From an uncultured Micrococcales bacterium (GTDB lineage: Bacteria > Actinomycetota > Actinomycetes > Actinomycetales > Microbacteriaceae): DNA of 24,247 nucleotides. Both the position numbers and the translations under genes were made by a program. Positions 14,690 to 21,623 of the stretch are shown here, one piece after another (the first letter of the stretch is position 1; each line of letters begins with the position of its first letter). The notes below the pieces were generated by a model. That model saw only the letters and a list, made by a program, of their open reading frames with translations, did not search any database and was not told the DNA's origin. The stretch lies in the NCBI GenBank assembly GCA_913056225.1, contig CAJXMQ010000007.1, forward strand, positions 1 to 24,247, in the 5' to 3' direction.

Positions 14690-16885
14690 TTACTCAGATT
14701 CCACAAGTTTTAGGCTCAACTTGCCACGATCATCGATCTTGGCAATCTCAACCTGAATCTTTTGTCCAACCGAAACAACTTCCTCAACGTTTTCAATGCG
14801 CTTTCCACCACTGAGGCTCTTCATTTCGGACACGTGCAACAAACCGTCGCGACCAGGCATCAGTGAAATGAAAGCACCGAAAGCTGCAAGCTTCACGATG
14901 GTTCCCAAATACTGCTCGCCTACCTCTGGGATGTGGGGGTTTGCAATCGCATTGATGCGCTGCTTAGCCTCATCGGCTTTTGAGCCTTCGTCGGCACCAA
15001 TGTAGACGGTTCCGTCATCATCAATTGAGATGTCTGCGCCAGTCTCGTCTTGAATTTCGTTGATGACCTTACCCTTGGGTCCGATAACCTCACCAATTTT
15101 GTCAACTGGGATCTGCACGGTGATGATTCTTGGCGCAAACGGGCTCATCTCGTCTGGCTCATCGATGACCTCGTTCATTACATCCAAGATGTGTAAACGG
15201 GCCTCTTTGGCCTGAGTCAAAGCTCCACCCAAAACGCTCGCTGGAATTCCATCAAGCTTGGTGTCTAGCTGAATCGCGGTGATGAAGTTTTTAGTTCCTG
15301 CCACCTTGAAGTCCATATCTCCAAGCGCATCCTCGGCACCCAGAATGTCAGTCAATGCTGCGTAACGAGTTTCGCCATCAACCTCATCGCTAACTAGACC
15401 CATGGCAATACCAGCAACAGCTGCACGAAGTGGTACTCCTGCGTTGAACATGCTCAACGTAGACGCGCAGACAGAACCCATTGAGGTCGAGCCATTTGAA
15501 CCCATGGCTTCGCTCACCTGCCTAATTGCATAGGGGAAGTCCTCGCGCTTTGGCAAAACTGGAACCAATGCTCGCTCAGCCAGCGCACCGTGACCAATTT
15601 CACGCCTCTTCGGTGTTCCAACGCGACCGGTTTCACCAGTTGAGTAAGGAGGGAAGTTGTAGTGGTGCATGTAGCGCTTGGTGGTCTCTGGGTGAAGAGC
15701 GTCAATGGATTGCTCCATCTTCAACATATTCAAAGTAGTAACACCCATGATCTGGGTTTCTCCACGCTGGAACAAAGCGGAACCGTGGGTTCTTGGGATG
15801 ATTTCAACTTCTGCATCCAGATCCCTGATGTCGCTCTTGCCTCGGCCATCCATGCGGATGCCCTCCGAGAGAACTCTGTCTCGAACAATTTTTTTGGTGA
15901 CTGATTTGTATGCAGCTGAGAATTGCTTTAGCTGCTCCTCATCAAGCTTTGCAGACACTGTTTCCAGAGTCTTTGCCTTGAGCTCGTCATCTGCAGCCTG
16001 ACGCTCCTGCTTGTCAGCAATCAGATAAACCTTTGCCAACTCTTTTTCGGCTGCGCCTGAAACTGCTTCGTAAACATCGTCTTCATAAGGAAGGAACACT
16101 GGATAGTCAGCTGTCTCTTTCGCTGCCTGATCGGCCAAAGACTGCTGAGCCTCCACCAAGCTTTTGATGAATGGTTTTGCCGCTTCCAATCCCTGGGCAA
16201 CAACTTCCTCAGTAGGAGCTGTCTTGCCAGCCTCAATGAGGTCCATGGCGTTATCAGTTGCCTCGGCCTCAACCATCATGATGGCAACGTCCTGTTTTGC
16301 GCCCTCACCGACCACACGACCGGCAACAACCATGTCGAAAGTTGCATCCTTCAACATTTCGTTTTTAGGGAAGGCAACCCACTGGTCATCAATCAAAGCG
16401 ACTCTTACGCCACCGATTGGGCCGGAGAATGGCAATCCTGCCAACTGGGTTGACATACTTGCGGCATTGATTGCCAAAACGTCATAAAGCTCATCAGGCT
16501 CGATACTCAAAACAGTGACAACCACCTGAACCTCGTTACGAAGACCGTCAACGAATGATGGACGTAGGGGGCGGTCAATCAGACGGCAGGTGAGGATGGC
16601 TTCAGTTGAAGGACGTCCCTCTCTGCGGAAAAAGCTTCCTGGAATCTTTCCAGCCGCATACATACGCTCTTCAACGTCGATAGTTAGCGGGAAAAAATCA
16701 AATTGATCTTTTGGCTGTTTTGATGCCGTTGTAGCACTAAACAACATTGTTTCTTCGTCGATATACGCAACTGCAGAACCCTGCGCCTGCTGGGCCAGAC
16801 GGCCTGTTTCGAATCGAACTTTTCTGGTGCCGAATTTTCCGTTATCAATAATGCATTCGGCTGATTTAATTTCTGGACCCTCCAA
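14690..16885 (-). CDS. pnp: polyribonucleotide nucleotidyltransferase (PNPase)
   Basis: PNPase is a phosphorolytic 3'-5' exoribonuclease and RNA polymerase-like enzyme. The 731-residue protein has two RNase PH cores: the first includes DFFPLTIDVEERMYAAGKIPGSFFRREGRP, the second GETQIMGVTTLNML and GSNGSTSMGSVCASTL. A KH domain (IPVDKIGEVIGPKGKVINEI) and a C-terminal S1 domain (GTIVKLAAFGAFISLMPGRDGLLHVSEM) follow. The start is TTG at 16885, giving the actinobacterial N-terminus MEGPEI, with the strong ribosome site AAAGGAGGG just upstream. A 230-bp leader with hairpins separates it from rpsO. The M16 gene follows directly. Confidence 0.97.
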   Translation of the reverse strand: MEGPEIKSAECIIDNGKFGTRKVRFETGRLAQQAQGSAVAYIDEETMLFSATTASKQPKDQFDFFPLTIDVEERMYAAGKIPGSFFRREGRPSTEAILTCRLIDRPLRPSFVDGLRNEVQVVVTVLSIEPDELYDVLAINAASMSTQLAGLPFSGPIGGVRVALIDDQWVAFPKNEMLKDATFDMVVAGRVVGEGAKQDVAIMMVEAEATDNAMDLIEAGKTAPTEEVVAQGLEAAKPFIKSLVEAQQSLADQAAKETADYPVFLPYEDDVYEAVSGAAEKELAKVYLIADKQERQAADDELKAKTLETVSAKLDEEQLKQFSAAYKSVTKKIVRDRVLSEGIRMDGRGKSDIRDLDAEVEIIPRTHGSALFQRGETQIMGVTTLNMLKMEQSIDALHPETTKRYMHHYNFPPYSTGETGRVGTPKRREIGHGALAERALVPVLPKREDFPYAIRQVSEAMGSNGSTSMGSVCASTLSMFNAGVPLRAAVAGIAMGLVSDEVDGETRYAALTDILGAEDALGDMDFKVAGTKNFITAIQLDTKLDGIPASVLGGALTQAKEARLHILDVMNEVIDEPDEMSPFAPRIITVQIPVDKIGEVIGPKGKVINEIQDETGADISIDDDGTVYIGADEGSKADEAKQRINAIANPHIPEVGEQYLGTIVKLAAFGAFISLMPGRDGLLHVSEMKSLSGGKRIENVEEVVSVGQKIQVEIAKIDDRGKLSLKLVESE

Positions 16886-16888
16886 GGT

Positions 16889-16897
16889 CCCTCCTTT
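16889..16897 (-). promoter_or_regulatory. pnp ribosome binding site (fixes a TTG start)
   Basis: AAAGGAGGG on the minus strand precedes TTG 16885 by three bases from its last G (four from the AGGAGG core). This near-perfect Shine-Dalgarno sequence supports TTG as the true start codon. Confidence 0.8.
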
Positions 16898-16908
16898 GTT
16901 CAGACATA

Positions 16909-16957
16909 GCTAAGCGAGGCTTAGCAAATAGGAGCGGTTAGCCATCCATAGCTAACC
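16909..16957 (-). promoter_or_regulatory. tandem hairpins in the pnp leader
   Basis: On the minus strand two perfect 7-bp stems occur in series: GGTTAGC/GCTAACC with an 8-nt loop (16957-16936) and GCTAAGC/GCTTAGC with a 3-nt loop (16925-16909). The second ends 11 nt before the ribosome site. The first left arm and the second right arm share TTAGCTATG, so TTAGC/GCTAA segments could re-pair between the two hairpins. In enterobacteria PNPase represses its own mRNA through a leader stem; a similar role here is inference. Confidence 0.55.
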
Positions 16958-16978
16958 TAGAAGGTTTGGTCCTCAGTC

Positions 16979-17007
16979 AAAAAGCCTGGAAGAAGTTCCA
17001 GATTTTT
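16979..17007 (-). terminator. hairpin with T-run between rpsO and pnp
   Basis: CTGGAA-CTTC-TTCCAG forms a 6-bp stem with a tetraloop, flanked by five A residues before and GCTTTTT after on the minus strand. It could be a second rpsO terminator or a pnp attenuator. The plus strand also ends in five T residues, so direction is not decided by sequence alone. TTGACT at 16980-16975, a possible pnp -35, overlaps its end. Confidence 0.45.
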
Positions 17008-17078
17008 CCACCGATGACCCAACCCTCGGCCTAACTCCGTCTTTTAGCCTATCAGTCGAAGCACAAATTAACTAGAAA

Positions 17079-17102
17079 ACCCCCTGTCTAAAAACAGGGG
17101 GT
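17079..17102 (-). terminator. terminator after rpsO
   Basis: ACCCCCTGT and ACAGGGGGT form a perfect 9-bp stem around a 6-nt loop, 16 bases past the rpsO stop, followed by TTTC on the minus strand. The stem is strong and the T-tract is short. It probably ends the monocistronic rpsO message or protects its 3' end. Confidence 0.75.
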
Positions 17103-17118
17103 AATCAGTTAAAAATAC

Positions 17119-17388
17119 TTAGCGACGCAAGCCCAACTTGGCAATCAACGCACGGTAGCGAGCAATGTCGGTGTTCTGCAGGTAACCCAGCAGACGCTTG
17201 CGCTGACCAACTAGCAAAAGCAATCCACGACGTGAGTGGTGGTCGTGCTTGTGAATCTTCATGTGCTCGGTGAGGTCTGTGATTCGTCTGGTCATAACGG
17301 CAATCTGAACCTCAGGAGAACCTGTGTCACCCTCATGGGTTGCATACTCTTTTACAATCTCAGCTTTTACGCTTTTTTCTAAAGCCAT
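17119..17388 (-). CDS. rpsO: 30S ribosomal protein S15
   Basis: S15 is a primary 16S rRNA-binding protein that nucleates assembly of the central domain of the 30S subunit. The 89-residue length is exact for the family. The hallmark segments GDTGSPEVQIAVMTRRI, LTEHMKIHKHDHHSRRGLL and VGQRKRLLGYLQ are all present. The ATG at 17388 has AAAGGA five bases upstream. A structured leader precedes it and a hairpin terminator follows it. rpsO followed by pnp is conserved across most bacteria. Confidence 0.98.
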   Translation of the reverse strand: MALEKSVKAEIVKEYATHEGDTGSPEVQIAVMTRRITDLTEHMKIHKHDHHSRRGLLLLVGQRKRLLGYLQNTDIARYRALIAKLGLRR

Positions 17389-17409
17389 TCTGATCCTTTC
17401 TAATCACAG

Positions 17410-17451
17410 CGCGGCGTTTAAGACCTTTTGTCTAAACCCTCTGGCTCCGCG
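17410..17451 (-). promoter_or_regulatory. structured rpsO leader, possible S15 autoregulatory element
   Basis: In minus-strand sense, GTTTAGAC pairs with GTCTTAAAC (one bulged T) around a 5-nt loop, and an outer CCGCG/CGCGG stem of five pairs encloses it across an internal loop. The element ends about 20 nt before the rpsO start. S15 represses its own translation through leader RNAs of varied structure in several phyla. Whether this one binds S15 cannot be told from sequence. Confidence 0.45.
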
Positions 17452-17504
17452 GCCGATACACGGCAACCTGAAAATACTAGCCGTGAATAGCTTAAATATC
17501 TAGG

Positions 17505-18077
17505 TCAGGAGGTAGAACCTTCGATGCCATAGGGCCAGTCGGGCACATTTGGCTCAGCAAAGAGATTTCCCTCGAAAAAGGTTCTGGTGGGCTTCAATAA
17601 AAACACCAAATAAACAACACCGAGGGCTAGCGATGTGGCGGCCACTGGAAATATCAAAAAATATATTGGCAATAACAAATCAACATTCACGGTCTCATAG
17701 CTAAAAATGATTAGCACTGTCCCAATCGTTGCCAACAAAGCGTAGCCCACGGGAATGATCAACAAATAAAGCCACTTGGCGCTGTGCCCGGCATCGTGAA
17801 ACCGTCTCGCAGTTATCGAAAGTGATGGAAAAAGGAGCAAAAGCGACAACACGGTGCTAAAGGGAGTAGAGGGAAGTTGCTCTGCGCCTCGCAAAACCTG
17901 ATCCAAATCGAAGGTTCCGGCAGGATATAAAAGCCCGTCTAGCAGACCAGTTGTAAAGGAGGCCGCAATAGCGAACAAGACAAACCACCAGTATTCAGCC
18001 CTGCTGGCAGTTCCTTTGAACTGGAAATACTTGCGCAATCCAATTCCGACTGCTTCGACAAACCCTGTGCGCTTCAC
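17505..18077 (-). CDS. DUF805 integral membrane protein
   Basis: This 190-residue protein is of unknown function. It carries DUF805 hallmarks: an N-terminal amphipathic YFQFKGTASRAEYWWFVLF segment and a central ARRFHDAGHSAKW motif. About four hydrophobic segments are visible, with the C-terminus (EPNVPDWPYGIEGSTS) polar. The GTG at 18077 has no ribosome site. It lies six bases after TAGTGT, which is part of the terminator stem of the upstream gene, so the mRNA may be leaderless. It lies between ribF and rpsO beside another small membrane protein; this pair looks like a lineage-specific addition to an otherwise conserved neighbourhood. Confidence 0.85.
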   Translation of the reverse strand: MKRTGFVEAVGIGLRKYFQFKGTASRAEYWWFVLFAIAASFTTGLLDGLLYPAGTFDLDQVLRGAEQLPSTPFSTVLSLLLLFPSLSITARRFHDAGHSAKWLYLLIIPVGYALLATIGTVLIIFSYETVNVDLLLPIYFLIFPVAATSLALGVVYLVFLLKPTRTFFEGNLFAEPNVPDWPYGIEGSTS

Positions 18078-18083
18078 GGTTAA

Positions 18084-18089
18084 ACACTA
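18084..18089 (-). promoter_or_regulatory. candidate -10 of DUF805 promoter inside terminator arm
   Basis: TAGTGT forms the end of the 3' arm of the hairpin and lies six bases before GTG 18077. Pattern and spacing match the boxes before ftsK, dapA and the thioredoxin-like gene. Confidence 0.4.
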
Positions 18090-18121
18090 AGCCCACCCAG
18101 AGATATGGGTGGGCTTAGTGT
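18084..18121 (-). terminator. strong hairpin terminator between the small membrane protein and DUF805 genes
   Basis: Perfect 15-bp stem (ACACTAAGCCCACCC with its complement) around an 8-nt loop, starting four bases past the stop codon of the upstream gene. On the minus strand only TTTAACC follows, so the T-tract is short. It is the longest perfect hairpin noticed in the window. Confidence 0.75.
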
Positions 18122-18125
18122 CTAA

Positions 18126-18605
18126 TTAGCTAGTCGGCAATTGTTCTGGCAACTCGTTCAACGGGTCTATCCCAAGTTTTTCTAATCGATGATTCAAGTT
18201 CTCCAGCTTCATGCGCTCCCCAAGCTCCTGCTCAGTTCCAGAAAGCTCTTCAGGGAGTTGCTCCAGAGGTTCAACGCCCACAGATTCGAGCCATTCATTC
18301 ACTTTATCCAGGCGCTCCTGTTCGGAAAGGTTTCCAATACCTCGCAAGTCACCCCCTTTGGATTTCTTTTCAGGCCCCTGCATGCGAAAACTACGTTCTC
18401 CACGCATTTGATCAGACCTGTCGAAACTTAGGTTTGCGGCAACCATTGCGTTTCCAAAACCCCTTGGGTCCATCTTGGGACCAACTGAAGCTCCTGCGGC
18501 AAAGGTGCCCCCCAAGATTAGGGTTCCCCCTAAGACTCCAGCTGTTACCTTTACCCAGGTCCTTGAAAACACTCCAGGCGATTTCTTCTCTTCATTTTCA
18601 GACAT
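18126..18605 (-). CDS. single-pass membrane protein with a repeated C-terminal motif, unknown function
   Basis: I do not recognise this 159-residue protein. A charged cytosolic N-terminus (SENEEKKS) leads into one transmembrane segment (about residues 20-42, rich in Gly, Ala and Thr). A basic, Met/Arg-containing linker follows, then an acidic C-terminal region that should lie outside the cell. That region holds two related blocks, WLESVGVEPLEQLPEEL and RLEKLGIDPLNELPEQLP (pattern L-x2-h-G-h-x-P-L-x2-L-P-E). ATG 18605 is chosen over an upstream TTG (18632) because AGAGGAA sits five bases before it. It follows ribF without an obvious terminator and is closed by a strong hairpin. Confidence 0.75.
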   Translation of the reverse strand: MSENEEKKSPGVFSRTWVKVTAGVLGGTLILGGTFAAGASVGPKMDPRGFGNAMVAANLSFDRSDQMRGERSFRMQGPEKKSKGGDLRGIGNLSEQERLDKVNEWLESVGVEPLEQLPEELSGTEQELGERMKLENLNHRLEKLGIDPLNELPEQLPTS

Positions 18606-18695
18606 TGAATTTCCTCTCTTCGGAAACAACAATGACTCCTGAACTTGAGCTATTTCTGGGATATCTGTGATAGCAAGCTGGGTATAAGTTGGGAA

Positions 18696-19604
18696 CTAGC
18701 TGAGAAGAGAACTACTCTTCAAAATGTCTTTATTGACCTGAACTACGAGTTCATCAACGCTGTCAAATTTCTTCCATCCGCGAACTTTGTAGACATATTC
18801 AACGGTGGCTACTTTTCCATAAAGCTCAAGGTCATCTCGTCCAATTGCGTGAGACTCAACCAGTCTCGGTATTTCACCAACCGTGTCGTTTGTGCCAACC
18901 GAATGAGCTGCCGGGTAAACCTCGCCGTCCACGTATAAATAGCCCGCATAAACCCCGTCAGCAGGCAACATGCCCTCGCTGGTCCGAGCCAAGTTGGCCG
19001 TTGGAAAACCTAGGGTTCGACCCAGCTGTCTGCCCTTTTCGACTACACCTTTGGTTGCATGGTTTCGCCCAAGCATCTTCGCGGCCGACTCAACCTCCCC
19101 CATTTCCAAAGCCATTCGAATGTTTGTTGTGGAGACTTTCTCGCCGTCTATGGAAAGGTGAGAGATTGATTCCACATCCAATCCCTGGCCTGAGATAACC
19201 TCCGAGTCTCCCCTGCCACCCTGTCCAAATCGAAAGTGCTCACCAACAAACACTTTTTGAGCATGGAGCGCCTCGATGAGATATTTCTTCACAAAATCTT
19301 CAGCTGGCAACGCAGCAAGCTTGTTGTCAAACTCAAGCTCCAAAAGCAAATCCACACCGAGTTGCTCAAAGATGTCTTGGCGTTGTCCGTTTCCTAAAAC
19401 GGGAACCGGTATTTGTTCAGGTTTCAAAACGTGATTTGGATGGCGATCAAAAGTGACTACGGCCGCGGGTAGAGAATTGGCTTTGGCGTTATCAACCATT
19501 TTTTTCAAAATGTGCTGGTGTCCAAGGTGCAAAGCGTCGTACTTGCCTATAGAAACAACCGACTGCTCGATAGCAAGTTTCGACAGATCACTATATTTTT
19601 GCAT
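18696..19604 (-). CDS. ribF: bifunctional riboflavin kinase/FAD synthetase
   Basis: RibF phosphorylates riboflavin to FMN and adenylates FMN to FAD. The 302-residue protein has an N-terminal nucleotidyltransferase domain with the H26-L-G-H29 motif (IGKYDALHLGHQHIL), VVTFDRHP, and VGEHFRFGQGGRGD. The C-terminal kinase domain carries GRQLGRTLGFPTANLA with the PTAN metal/phosphate site and DGVYAGYLYVDG. The common FDGVH sequence is YDALH here. The frame is open upstream to 19718, but ATG 19604 overlaps the preceding gene by only 14 bp, has AAGG just upstream and yields a standard N-terminus. FAD made here would also be the cofactor of the window's ThyX. Confidence 0.95.
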   Translation of the reverse strand: MQKYSDLSKLAIEQSVVSIGKYDALHLGHQHILKKMVDNAKANSLPAAVVTFDRHPNHVLKPEQIPVPVLGNGQRQDIFEQLGVDLLLELEFDNKLAALPAEDFVKKYLIEALHAQKVFVGEHFRFGQGGRGDSEVISGQGLDVESISHLSIDGEKVSTTNIRMALEMGEVESAAKMLGRNHATKGVVEKGRQLGRTLGFPTANLARTSEGMLPADGVYAGYLYVDGEVYPAAHSVGTNDTVGEIPRLVESHAIGRDDLELYGKVATVEYVYKVRGWKKFDSVDELVVQVNKDILKSSSLLS

Positions 19605-19980
19605 CACGCCTTGCCAACCAAATAACCCCCAGAACCGGCAGTACTGCCGGAACATAAGCATATCCCTCGCCAAACCCGGACCACACAGAGGGATGAGAGA
19701 AAAGCTCAGGGAGTGCAAGACTTAGGATTCCAACCCCGATTACACCCGTTAGCTCAAACAATACGCTTGCCCATGCAATTTTTTCCCATTTTTGCCCGGA
19801 GCGACTCAGGGCAATTGTTGCCAAGATATAAACGATCGCCGCTAATGCGCTAAGTGAGTAGGCAACGGGGGCTTGCTCAAATTCAAAAAGCAATTGATAA
19901 CCAGCCCTGGCTGTTGCGCTCAGAGCAAAAACTGCGTAAACAGCAATTAGAAGTCTGCCTACACCGAGGTTTTTTCTCAT
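19591..19980 (-). CDS. conserved membrane protein between truB and ribF (1)
   Basis: This 129-residue hydrophobic protein has about four membrane segments: an RLLIAVYAVFALSATARAGYQL start, then about 40-58, 68-88 and 102-120. The opening pattern is one I associate with an actinobacterial integral membrane family of unknown function near ribF/truB. The ATG at 19980 overlaps the stop of the upstream membrane protein as ATGA, so the longer open frame starting at 20001 is not used. It ends 14 bp inside ribF. Function is not assigned. Confidence 0.8.
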   Translation of the reverse strand: MRKNLGVGRLLIAVYAVFALSATARAGYQLLFEFEQAPVAYSLSALAAIVYILATIALSRSGQKWEKIAWASVLFELTGVIGVGILSLALPELFSHPSVWSGFGEGYAYVPAVLPVLGVIWLARRDAKI

Positions 19981-20351
19981 ACTGGGCTGACTCCCGTCCA
20001 AAGTTGTTGCATCCTAATTATCATCACCGCGATGGTGAATGCCGCCAGTGCTAAAACAGCATTGGACCAGCGATTTTCTCTATCTATGAGCCCCCAAATA
20101 ATAGCTCCAACAGAAACCATCAGGGCAACTATGAGATATCCGAAAAACTCAAAAGTGCTGGTGACTGCTCGTTCACCCAAGATCGCAAGCCCAGAAGAAA
20201 GAAGCAACTGCAGAACCAGGCCCGCAAACACAGCCATTTGAGCAATCAGCGTGACGGAATGTAGGTGTTTTGAAAACATCGTCATCACCAGCGAGATAAT
20301 TCCTGCTGCGAGATAGGTCCAAAGCTGGAACCAAAACCAGAACTCAATCAT
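19977..20351 (-). CDS. conserved membrane protein between truB and ribF (2)
   Basis: This 124-residue protein has four hydrophobic segments (about 4-26, 33-55, 66-88 and 95-113) separated by short charged turns (GER, DREN) and almost no soluble part. I do not recognise a named domain. It overlaps truB by 8 bp and the next membrane gene by 4 bp, so translation is coupled along the cluster. The two small membrane proteins may form a complex; that is inference from coupling only. Confidence 0.78.
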   Translation of the reverse strand: MIEFWFWFQLWTYLAAGIISLVMTMFSKHLHSVTLIAQMAVFAGLVLQLLLSSGLAILGERAVTSTFEFFGYLIVALMVSVGAIIWGLIDRENRWSNAVLALAAFTIAVMIIRMQQLWTGVSPV

Positions 20352-21201
20352 TAAAAACCGTTTTCGGACTCAATTTTTCTCCGCCTGAGGCGATTGCAAT
20401 AAGCCTATCGCCGTGGACGATAGCTAAAAACTCATGCTCAGATTTGTAAGCCAATGGCCTTCCGAATGAAATGTCAATGGCCTCAGAATCACTGACCTGT
20501 TTGATTGGCAGGATCTCTTCAGCTGCGGTGAGCATGCTCATCGGATCAGCAGATTGAATGTCTGTTGCGTTTTCAACCGAGAAGGTTCCAACCTTGGTCC
20601 GGCGAAGGCCGGTTAGGTGGCCACCGATTCCAAGAGTGTCTCCAATGTCTCTCGCCAAAGCTCGGATAAAGGTCCCACTGGAGCAGTCCACCTCAAGGTC
20701 AAATTCAATGAATTCACTCTTTTTATAGTTCGTCATCGCCAGCTTCGTTATCTCAATCTCTACTGGTGCCAGTTCAAATTCTTTTCCCTCGCGGACTAAC
20801 TCGTAAGCCTTCTTGCCGTCAATTTTTTTGGCGCTGACTTTGCTTGGAAGTTGCATTTGTCGTCCATGGAATCTCTCGATGGTTTCTCTGACCAGGGGTT
20901 CATCGATGCTTTGGATTAAGGCAGTGTCGGCAACTTTCACCAAGTCTCCCTGCGCGTCGTCAGTGGTGGTTGATCTTCCCAACAACATTTTGGCTGAATA
21001 AGACTTTGTCGCCCCAGATAAATAATTCATTAGCTTCGTGCCTTGGCCAACGCCAATCACTAGTAGTCCAGTTGCGTCGGGGTCTAGTGTTCCGGCATGG
21101 CCGACCTTTTTTGTTTTCAACACTCCCCTGAGTTTGGCAACAACGTCATGGGAGGTAAATCCAACTGGCTTATCAATCAAGGCGATGCCGTTTATAGGCA
21201 T
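20344..21201 (-). CDS. truB: tRNA pseudouridine(55) synthase TruB
   Basis: TruB makes pseudouridine 55 in the T-loop of tRNAs. The 285-residue protein contains GHAGTLDPDATGLL with catalytic Asp40, the KSYSA segment, SAKKIDGKKAYELVREG, CSSGTFIRALARDIG, and a C-terminal PUA-like region. ATG 21201 shares one base with the rbfA stop and has AAGGA six bases upstream. infB-rbfA-truB is a widely conserved translation and ribosome-assembly cluster. Confidence 0.97.
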   Translation of the reverse strand: MPINGIALIDKPVGFTSHDVVAKLRGVLKTKKVGHAGTLDPDATGLLVIGVGQGTKLMNYLSGATKSYSAKMLLGRSTTTDDAQGDLVKVADTALIQSIDEPLVRETIERFHGRQMQLPSKVSAKKIDGKKAYELVREGKEFELAPVEIEITKLAMTNYKKSEFIEFDLEVDCSSGTFIRALARDIGDTLGIGGHLTGLRRTKVGTFSVENATDIQSADPMSMLTAAEEILPIKQVSDSEAIDISFGRPLAYKSEHEFLAIVHGDRLIAIASGGEKLSPKTVFND

Positions 21202-21623
21202 CAGATTTCCTTGTGTTTATATGGATCCTCGTCACCCGCAGGTTTTGCTGCACTCGCGTTTTTTTGAAGCTCCGTGTCTCTTTGTTTTGCTTCAGCGAGA
21301 AGCTGATTCAACTGAGCGGCAGATTCAGGAATCTCGTCGGTCACGAATTCAATAGTTGGCGTGATTTTGATGCCAAGTCTGTTGCCGATGTCTTTTCGAA
21401 TTCGGCCTCGATACTGCTCTAGAATTTGAGCGCTCAACTGCTGCTGTTGCTCATCGCCGAAAACCGTATAAAAGATCTTTGAGGTGGCCAGGTCGGGAGT
21501 GACGTGGCAATCAGTGATTGTGACAAACCCCAGTTCCGGGTTTTTTACAACTTTCTCTAGCGCCTCCGCAGCGAGCACCTTAATTCTCTCAGAGAGCCTT
21601 CTGGCTCTGGCGTGGTCAACCAT
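21201..21623 (-). CDS. rbfA: 30S ribosome-binding factor RbfA
   Basis: RbfA is a KH-fold factor that binds immature 30S subunits and aids 16S rRNA 5'-end maturation. The 140-residue protein starts with the basic helix DHARARRLSERIKVLAAEAL and has LGFVTITDCHVTPDLATSKIFY, RKDIGNRLGIKITPTIEFV, and a polar C-terminal tail (KNASAAKPAGDEDPYKHKEI). The ATG directly follows the infB TAA with no gap, and GAGGG five bases upstream supports it. Confidence 0.95.
   Translation of the reverse strand: MVDHARARRLSERIKVLAAEALEKVVKNPELGFVTITDCHVTPDLATSKIFYTVFGDEQQQQLSAQILEQYRGRIRKDIGNRLGIKITPTIEFVTDEIPESAAQLNQLLAEAKQRDTELQKNASAAKPAGDEDPYKHKEI

Noticed and set aside
18606..18632. TTG start adding nine residues to the small membrane protein
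   Set aside because: ATG 18605 has AGAGGAA at five bases; the TTG region has no such site.
19605..19718. 38-residue N-terminal extension of RibF
   Set aside because: It would lie wholly within the preceding membrane protein gene in another frame and does not resemble RibF; ATG 19604 fits.
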